From contig OZ022506.1 in NCBI GenBank assembly GCA_963989385.1, forward strand, positions 11,179,841 to 11,243,840: a DNA stretch of 64,000 nucleotides. Direction: 5' to 3'. Source of the stretch: Ctena decussata. Its lineage: Eukaryota; Mollusca; Bivalvia; Lucinida; Lucinidae. Under the pieces are notes generated by a model. The model was not told where the DNA came from and searched no databases. It saw only the letters and a list, made by a program, of their open reading frames with translations. Positions 56,483 through 64,000 of this stretch are shown one piece after another (position 1 is the first letter of the stretch; the number at the start of each line of letters is the position of its first letter). The translations under genes and the position numbers were made by a program.

Positions 56483-56718
56483 GATCCGCGACGCGAGAAA
56501 ACCAACAAAGTGGTTGTGCGCCGAGCGCCGACTCAGATCAGCCTGGACATCCGCCTAATCCGCTCAGACTTTTTGCTAAACCGTTAAAGGGTAGCTAAGG
56601 GTCTAAGCTACTTCCATGCGGACAGCGAAGACTCTGATCAGACTGGGCGAATGCCCAGACTGATCTGGGTCTTTGCTGGGCGCACAACCACTTTGTTAGT
56701 TTTCTCATGTTGGGGCTC
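56483..56718. mobile_element. 236-bp MITE, copy E (TSD AAAT)
   Basis: GATCCGCGACGCGAGAAAAC to its imperfect complement ending GGCTC, flanked by AAAT at 56479-56482 and 56719-56722. Same length as copies A and B. Confidence 0.85.
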
Positions 56719-58366
56719 AAATATGTTCAACAAGGTAAGCATTTTAAAATAATAGAAATGCTCGGCTGTTTTTGTGAACAGATTCATCGTTATTCCAGGT
56801 CCCAAGACAGGAGGTCAGTTTTTGCCCTCCAGATGGCCGCGAAGCTTTCCTGAATAATTTAGAAAAAGTTAAAAACTATTCTAACACAGTGCGCCTATAG
56901 AAGCAATGGAAAGTTACCGTGTTTTATTCTGCAACAATTCACTTTTTCGGGGCGCGTGAGTCTAATTGCTGACGTCACTGCAACAACTGACATAAGTTTG
57001 TGACGGTTTTAGACGTTAGACGGTGTAACGTCTCTTTTTCTTTCTAAAGTCGCCATAAAAACGTATATTTGTTTTAGACGCAGTTAAGAATATTGGCGGG
57101 AGCATGAACGCGCTGGCAGGAAGGTTGGGAGAGTTTGACTATAAAGAAAAGTTTTTGGTGTTTTTTAGTGTTAGAATCGAAATAGTTCAGCTCTGGCATT
57201 GAATTGTTGAGTAATAATTCACTGTTTGTCGGTCAGTTGTAAGTAGATATGATCTACTTTACAACTGACCTCCAAACAGTGAATTATTACTCAACAATTC
57301 ACTGCTAGGGCTGATCTATTTCTTAAATAGAAAGCCGTCAAACAATGACACAAATCACAAGATAGCCTGGTCGAAAATGGAAAACGTATTGACAATTTAA
57401 ATACTACAAAGCAAAATACCCGGCCTGAAAGCTTAACATGGCACTTGCATTTCTATGAAATTATGAAACGAAATTAATCTATGCATTTCTGAGAGGAGTG
57501 TAGAATCTATTTTGGTTCAAATTCCAGCTTGATACATGGTAATTTAGTATCCATATTCTACGAACAAATATGGCCTAGGATTATAGTTCAGGTTACGGGA
57601 TGTCTGTCCTGGATTTTATGCTTTCCCCCCAAAACTTGCAATTGCGAATTACACGGAATTAAAGACTTAGAAAAAATAATTTGTTTTAGAAAATCTGAAG
57701 TTTCTTTTGAAAGAAAATCGGTTTAAAACGTCTGAGAAAAATTGATGCTGTTTGCCATTCTCCAATTCCAATGATGTCATAGATCTTAGGTGTTCATACT
57801 GATTTCAAAGTGAAGTCATCGAGACGTCATTCTACCAAGGTACTACGCACAACAGTTGGTAATCCACAGTTGCTATGGTAACGGATCTATGACGTTATTG
57901 GTATTGGAACATGGCAGGCAGTGTTTTCCATGCTCCGTCATTTTTTCAGTGACATTACAAACTGAAATGCTTTCAACAGAAACTTAGGATTTTCTCAAAC
58001 AATTGATTATGCTCAAGACAATTACTTCGGTGTTAAATATGAATTTTGACAACTGGAGAGAGACCAGCAAACTGATTTAAGCTGTCGAAAATAAGTTGCC
58101 GATGACATGTAAACATACTTATCACGCTTAAATAAGTAAAATAAGAATTTCGTTTCTTTTTGACATTCATATTGGCATTACTAAAAGACAACAAGCAAGT
58201 GTACCATTTCACCTTTAGCCTGTTTCCAGTTTTCCAAGGAGAGTATTTTAGGCGGTTTCATCGCCTAAGCTCCTCGTCCAGCACCAATCTATTTTGTAGG
58301 TGCTTAACAGTATGTCACATTTTAGCATTATCATATCATACTTTTATGTTTTGCATATGCGATATA
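56719..58366. other. Non-coding stretch containing a palindrome
   Basis: No exon recognised. Short frames near 57529-57726 and 58160-58384 lack family features. Confidence 0.4.
57201..57300. repeat. 100-bp near-perfect palindrome without loop
   Basis: 57201-57250 is the complement of 57251-57300: GAATTGTTGAGTAATAATTC and ACTGTTTG match exactly at both ends, with a few mismatches near GGTCAGTTGTAA and the centre GTAGAT/ATCTAC. Confidence 0.9.
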
Positions 58367-58368
58367 TA

Positions 58369-59203
58369 TACTCAGCGTCAGTGAAAACGCACCAGTTTGG
58401 AACTTATGGCACATTATGTTCGTTTAATGTTTGGTTTTATGTAATAGACAATTTGGTTAATCTTTATTTTCTTGTATTGAGAAAGAATGTTTGCAAATTA
58501 AATTTCGTTCATCAGTGGGTGCTATCAAGCGTGGCGTCAATACTGACGTATTTGAAAACAGTCGATATCAAATGACACAGTTAAAGCGTAATAAATCCAT
58601 ATTTCGTGCTCTGCCAGACTCTTGATTGCAAATGAATCGTTTATTGGAAGGTTTCTTCACATAAAATCCACTTTTCCTCCATTGAATTATGACGCGGTTC
58701 GGCGAATAAGGGTGACGTTATCCATGTAACGTCATGCTCTGGCTGGGTAACGGTTGACGTTTGCCCCATAGAACTTCTGAAATTTTGTTACTACTACTTA
58801 TTTAGGTTGCAAAACGTATCAAATTTACCTTTAGTTACTTTTGTCTGCCCTTGTTTGATGAACGTGACAATAAAGTGACGTTCGAATCCAAATCACTTTG
58901 TTGCATTCGGTGGTCTGGATTTCTTTTCTATGGCGTATTAAGAGGGTATCTATACTCTAGCAAAATCCATCATTGAGGAATTACCGCCATGTGAAATTAT
59001 GGTAGAATTCCGTTTTTCTTGATTTCAGAGCCTATGTTACGTCACACACTCACAGCGTCCCTTCGGGCAGAATGACATCATGGGCGTAATAGGATGATCC
59101 GATATGATAGCTATACTCTGTTGATATAGTATGATCATTGAATTTAAGCAAAAATTTTACATTTTAAGACTGGTGCGTTTTCATTGACGCTGAATATACA
59201 TAT
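58369..59203. mobile_element. Inverted-repeat element with CTCAGCGTCARTGAAAACGC ends
   Basis: TA|CTCAGCGTCAGTGAAAACGC, ACCAGT at 58369-58396 is mirrored by ACTGGTGCGTTTTCATTGAC, GCTGAA|TA at 59169-59197. TA dinucleotides at both borders suit Tc1/mariner-type insertion, but no transposase is present. The 91-codon frame at 58300-58575 overlaps the left end and is not a gene. Confidence 0.65.
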
Positions 59204-59215
59204 GCTTGATGTTGG

Positions 59216-59273
59216 GGATAGGGTTTGGGATCTGAATCAGTCAGTTCCTGAAGTGTAGTTACTCTTTAAATTT
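59216..59273. repeat. 58-bp segment shared with the mariner relic
   Basis: Second copy of 49852-49909 with two mismatches, starting 13 bp after the end of the preceding element. Weaker similarity (CTCGT-CTTGT) continues for about 40 bp, so it may be a mariner fragment. Confidence 0.75.
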
Positions 59274-59708
59274 GTATTTGGCAAACCCCTCGTGCTTGTT
59301 GTAAGGAAGAGAAAGGGACACAAATTGTCTGTTGTTTTTTTGTACTAAACAATTTTGCTTGTAAAAAATGATTTGCTGTTTTGTTTGAATATTTATACGC
59401 AGGATATGTTACAGCTACAGTGAACTATACTGAAGGTAAACTCTTTAAACACAGAAATTAGTTTAAAGAAAGAAAGAAAAGAAGTTGTTGTTTTTCTACA
59501 TTTTTTCATAGTTCGAACGGTTAATTTCATACAAGCATGGTGATGGAAGGAATTGCTATTGATAAACCCTTGATCTTAAAATAGTTTGGTTCAGTTTAAA
59601 ACGATGTTAACTTTTGAAATAGTTATCATTTCCTTCAGAATCATAGTCATGAAAATGCCAGCAACCGCCACAGTCATGGATCACATGAACTGAATCAAGC
59701 TAATGTTA
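59274..59708. other. Non-coding stretch
   Basis: AT-rich; GAAAGAAAGAAAAGAA near 59466. No gene. Confidence 0.4.
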
Positions 59709-59815
59709 CCCAGTGTGCAAATGACGCCGATATAACGTCGAATGGACGTCGATACGAAGTCATTATATCACATAGACGTCAGAACGTAGTCGTTTCAGCG
59801 TCACGTGTCTGCTGG
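59709..59815. mobile_element. Compact CCCAG...CTGG element with GACGTC motifs
   Basis: CCCAGTGTGCAAATGACG and CAGCGTCACGTGTCTGCTGG bracket 107 bp filled with ATAACGTCG, GGACGTCGA and AGACGTCAG. Related to 55141-55501. Confidence 0.5.
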
Positions 59816-59944
59816 TTATATTCTTGTTTCAGGAAACCGATTTCTTGGTAATTTCAGCCGAAGACAATAATATAACAAAGCGTGAAGAAAGTTCGAATAT
59901 ATTCCTGTCTTGCTTAAGGTGGAATAGAACAAAACCAAACTTTT

Positions 59945-60570
59945 CAGTTTTTAGACTATTATTCAATATCGTCGTCTTTTATATATTTGGATCCTTTTGA
60001 AACTAATCAGGCTTTGAATCGACTGCCCAATTAAAATTAAGGAATTACAGTTTGCTTTTTTCTGGTTTCGTACCAGATATTGTCAGGGTCACTGACGAGG
60101 CTTTATTAGCCGAAACTGCGTAGTCTGGCCCATGTTCCTATTTCTGTATGTATTCTCTGCTCTTGAAGGAACTTTTTTAAGATTTTAATTTTACCTCACT
60201 GCAGCTGGTGTTGTGCCGTGTGGAGGCCGTAAAAAGTCTCCCCGTACATCATCCATAGTGCAGATTATATTTCATTTACATCCTTTGAGATCAAAGGATA
60301 GATTCTGAGAAATCTAAAATTTGAGATCGATTTAGACTATTATTCTATATCATAGTCTTTTATATTATTTGGATCCTTTTGAAACTAATCAGGCTTTGAA
60401 TCGACTGCCCAATTAAAATTAAGAAATTACAGTTTGCTTTTTTCTGGTTTCGTACCAGATATTGTCAGGGTCACTGACGAGGCTTTATTAGCCGAAACTG
60501 CGTAGTCTGGCCCATGTTCCTATTTCTGTATGTATTCTCTGCTCTTGAAGGAACTTTTTAAGATTTTAAT
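59945..60570. repeat. 245-bp direct duplication
   Basis: 59947-60190 and 60327-60570 are nearly identical (TTTAGACTATTATT, GGATCCTTTTGAAACTAATC, ACTGACGAGGCTTTATTAGC, then the short segment GCCGAAACTGCGTAGTCTGG), separated by 136 bp. The right half is the segment that also occurs at 3909 and inside the LINE at 5106. Confidence 0.85.
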
Positions 60571-62507
60571 TATAGTCTAACAACATATTACCAAAAAGTT
60601 CAGCCATTTGTGACTCACTAAATGACTATTTAAGAGCACGAAACAAAATATTCCTGAATCAATGGCATCGTAAAAACGTGATGGTTTGACTTTTTTTTCG
60701 CAATATTTACAGCTCTAAGATATCCGCATTAATCGACATTGCTCAGCAGTCCGTTGAGGTATTGAAATAAATTCTACACCGAGGTAAGTGCCATCAGGAG
60801 GTCCATAAAGCTGTGCTTTACTTTCTGTCTAATCTCAATCATTATGAATGAATTGATACAAACATTAATTTTCATTAGCTGTTGAAAATTGCTTTCTATC
60901 ACGTAAAAATTGAAATACAGAGAGATAAAAAAAACGTCTCCAAAAAATATATCGCATATTTTGATATGTTTTATTGAAATGTGAAGTTGGAATATTAAGA
61001 TTTCATCGTGTTAGTATTTCTCAAAGTAATTTTTTTTAAACTAAACCCCTGTTCAGATAACGTCGGCTGTTTAGTGTCAAACTAAAATGGGCACTAAGAC
61101 CATTTTCCGACATATCTTTTGGTTCCGATAAAACAATGTCGAGTTATTCTGGAGCGTTTACGAAAATGAAAAATAAAAAAAAATCTCATTCCATTTTCTA
61201 GACAGAAGAATTCAAACAGATCAGGGGTTCGTTTTCCCCGTTTTGCTTTTTCGGAAGTAATTGACGTCACGAAATGCGAAGTTCGTAAGAGTTCAATAAA
61301 CGAGACGTCACGTTGCGCAAAATAAGTATCATGGCAAAAATGAAACCCTGACGTGTTGAAACCTTACTCCCTGGAAGACGGAATAAGATATTAATTCAGA
61401 TTTTTTGTTTTTTATGCAGTTGCATTCTCTAGAAGAGATCATAAATGTTTGATTAGAAACTAAATATATACTTGAAACATTCTCAGTAATAATCCCCCTT
61501 TGACGTTGAAACAAACGACACCATCGGAACAAATCTTCTTTGTGAAAAATTTACACGGTAAAAACTTAAGATTATTTTACAAAAATACATGTAAACATAT
61601 TTCATTAAAACATATCAAAGTTTCAGTTATATTTTCAGAGACATTTTTTTTTCTTTATCTAATCTTTTAGTTAAGCATTATTCAGTAGCTAATGAAAGGT
61701 CATATTTGCCTTAATCAACATAAAATGCGAAAAAAATTGAAATAAGTGATAACGCATCTTTAAAGGCCTCTTGACGGCTCGCACGTTAATGTAATTTATT
61801 ACAATCTCTTTACGGAGAGCAAAACAAATGCGAAAATTATATATATATATTGCATAAAAAGTCTATCCTTCACATTTTCATGACGTCATAGAAAAAGAAG
61901 TATTTGTTTCACACTTAAAGGATTTTGATCATCAGTGTATCAGCATGATAAATAATGTTTTATCATATTTAACTATCTTCATTTTAGTGTAAACATTAAA
62001 ATTACAAAGTCGTTGCATACATAAATGTAGCAAAATGTGGCGCTTGGAACTGGAACAGATTTACATGCAAATTTGTTTCCTATGCGCAATATTTGCTGCG
62101 GTAAACTCTGTAGCTTGTCTTAGCTTACCGGTATTTTCATAGTATCTATATTAGCAATTCCAATCAATAAATTCGCATTGGCCATGTATGAATTTTACCA
62201 TGTGTAAGCTGTAGTTTTAACAGGTGGTGGTATACCGCTTCCGATGATACGAGTAGATGAGACTGCAAGGGTAGCCTAAATTCTGTCACGCTTCATATTC
62301 CGGAACAGTTTGAAATGCATCTGGTAACCGCAACATTCACAAAAGTAAATAGAAAAATTCTCAGGAACTGACACAGTTCAATCCCAGATCCCACCCAAGC
62401 CACCATGTGGGAAAAGACAACACAAAATTAGACACCACCAAAGACATCTTCAGCGGCAGCCATGTGAACAGCCATTCCTCATGTAGGTGGCCTTCGTGTA
62501 AGCCTGA
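60571..62507. other. Non-coding stretch, nothing recognised
   Basis: AT-rich with homopolymer A/T runs and a short (AT)n at 61840-61850. No exon or repeat boundary seen. Confidence 0.4.
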
Positions 62508-63240
62508 ACATCACAAACATTATACCCAAAACAGACATGGCGATAAAAACACATAAAAACCCAAGCTGAACCAAAACAGAAGTGCCGCCTTGGGACGACC
62601 AGTAAAAAAATTACTGGGGGTGGGTGGGGGGAGGAAGAGCTTAACCGGTTTGTGGTCGACTAACCTTCGGCCTTGGTTCTGCCTTGGTTCATCAGATACT
62701 AAGTTGTTTAGCCCAACCAAAATAACCAGGCCAACGAAAGCACCAACCCTAACAAAACGAACAAGTAGGCAAAACATTAGACATCTGTTTTACCTATTTT
62801 CTACTGTTTTATGTTAGGGCTAGCCTTAACATCACAAACAATATACCAATAACAGACAAAGCAACAAACAACACATAAAACAACCATGAATTACCAAAAC
62901 AGAAGTGCCGCCTTGGGACGACCAGCAATTAAAGTACTGGGGGGAGGGGGGGGGGGCAGGTGTGGAGGGGGTAAGGGCTTAACCGGCTTGTGGTTTAACA
63001 TCCCTCGCCCTTGGTTCTGCCTTGGTTCATCATATACTAAGTTGGTTAGCCTAACCAACATAACAACCATCCACATAACAGGTCAACGAAAGCACCAACC
63101 CTAACAAAACGAACAAATTATACGCAAAACATTAAAAGTCTATTTTTTTTTTTTTTTTTATCTATGTTCTACTTTTTATGTTAGGGCTAGCCTTAACATC
63201 ACAAACTAAATACATGTATCAATAACAGACAAAGCAACAC
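62508..63240. repeat. Tandem repeat, unit 321-368 bp, about two copies
   Basis: ACATCACAAACA-TATACC starts at 62508, 62829 and (partial) 63197. Each full unit has CAAAACAGAAGTGCCGCCTT, a G-rich tract and CTTGGTTCTGCCTTGGTTCA. Unit lengths differ because of the G tract and a poly-T run (63145-63160). Open frames of 60-85 codons here arise from the repeat. Confidence 0.8.
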
Positions 63241-63521
63241 ACAGCATATAAAAGCGTGTTGTTTTTCTTTGCACAGTGATATCAATAGGAACCAAACAAC
63301 GAGAGTTGGTTGCTTTACGATATAAGGCGTATTTCTGTTCTATTCTATTCTGTCCCGTACCACTAAGGCTTCGAATTTTTTGTGTCACTGAATTTCCGGT
63401 CGGCGTTTTCTTTTCTTTGGAGAAATGAGACGCTGGCCATTTTATTGAGGAAAAATAAATTCCTTAATTTCCGCCGCCACTTCCCTGGCAACCCGCGTAT
63501 GCGTTCCAAAATAAAAATCCT
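63241..63521. other. Non-coding stretch
   Basis: TTCTATTCTATTCTG microrepeat near 63337-63351. Nothing else seen. Confidence 0.4.
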
Positions 63522-63872
63522 ATGATGGCCGTCAGAATTTGGCTAGAAGGCCGTACAGTTCGAAGCAAAAGCAACCCTTACCTCTTCACTGCGGCTTCTC
63601 GGCATCTGTTTATTGGTGACACGCATTACATTTCTAGGTCGGCAGCAGGCAGATGCACACGTGATATAGCCAGCAAGCTTTACAACTTTCTAGAAACGAC
63701 ATGGGCTGACGGAGAAACGGAGACTTTCTGCAAAACAGCTTCCACTATCGGTTTTCCCTTAGATATATATAATGTACCAATGTTACATATACCATTGTTG
63801 CCACTGGCCCTTCCAATAGAACTGCCAGTGGTGACATTGGCAATTTTGCCAGTGGTGCCAGCGGCGAACTGA
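63522..63872 (+). other. 116-codon open frame, function unknown
   Basis: Open from ATG at 63522. The first 75 residues have ordinary composition; the end is a Leu/Pro/Val-rich stretch from CCAGTGGTG-type short repeats at 63800-63865. No domain is recognised, and no splice or poly-A evidence supports it. Confidence 0.2.
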
Positions 63873-64000
63873 CATCAGAACGGTCATTTCGACCTCGTGT
63901 GTCCACTGGGTAGTGATTGGCGTTGCTTTAAGCCAAGTGAATGCATCGAATACTCGAATCAGCCTGCGAATATTAGCAAATTAGTCAAGAATCTTTACTT

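Noticed and set aside
62520..63104. Frames of 61-85 codons on both strands
   Set aside because: Same sequence repeated in the tandem duplication, with Gly/Pro runs from homopolymer G.

Overview
This is eukaryotic, intron-bearing, AT-rich animal DNA made mostly of nested transposable elements. The mixture points to a marine bivalve mollusc: a single-exon orphan rhodopsin-class receptor, tandem-core elements of the kind described as pearl/Helitron-derived repeats in bivalves, tRNA-headed SINEs with a shared central body, Merlin and mariner relics, and a Maverick/Polinton-type element. The species call is inference; I see no rRNA, no mitochondrial DNA and no prokaryotic operon.

Host genes are sparse. 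The minus-strand 5' end of a secreted type-B carboxylesterase/cholinesterase-fold gene runs off the left edge (1-401). An intact 364-residue class A G-protein-coupled receptor lies on the minus strand at 47493-48587. Two short plus-strand ATG-to-splice-donor exons (13888-14028 and 55818-55928) are candidate first exons of unknown genes.

The most notable object is a complete 5952-bp element at 21467-27418. It has about 880-bp, almost identical terminal inverted repeats that begin AG, and it is flanked by a perfect 6-bp target duplication (GTAATG). It carries only three genes, all on the minus strand, each with its own TATA-like box: a zinc-finger acidic protein, a small very basic Cys-bearing protein, and a protein resembling the penton/minor-capsid proteins of Polinton-type elements. 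No polymerase, integrase, ATPase, protease or major capsid gene is visible, so it looks like a three-gene mini-Polinton that depends on helpers.

Layout. 0-6 kb: esterase exon, two relics of one LINE reverse transcriptase family, and a cluster of TGACGTCA sites. 6-10 kb: a CCCATATGGG-rich inverted-repeat element, a Merlin transposase pseudogene and a switch-strand CGAAAAGACG minisatellite. 11-13.7 kb: a hAT-like non-autonomous element with a 7-bp target duplication, carrying a SINE and a tandem array. 15.2-18.3 kb: a LINE ORF1 pseudogene split by 2.2 kb. 18.7-20.6 kb: another inverted-repeat element. 21.5-27.4 kb: mini-Polinton. 28.6-37.2 kb: a region bounded by diverged inverted repeats; inside are two back-to-back TTAA-flanked elements, one split by a tandem-core element. 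38-45.4 kb: a tandem array split by a 236-bp MITE, large foldbacks and a SINE. 45.9-52.3 kb: two more tandem-core elements, the receptor gene and a mariner relic. 52.5-64 kb: MITEs, a second mariner relic, perfect and near-perfect palindromes, and unannotated DNA.
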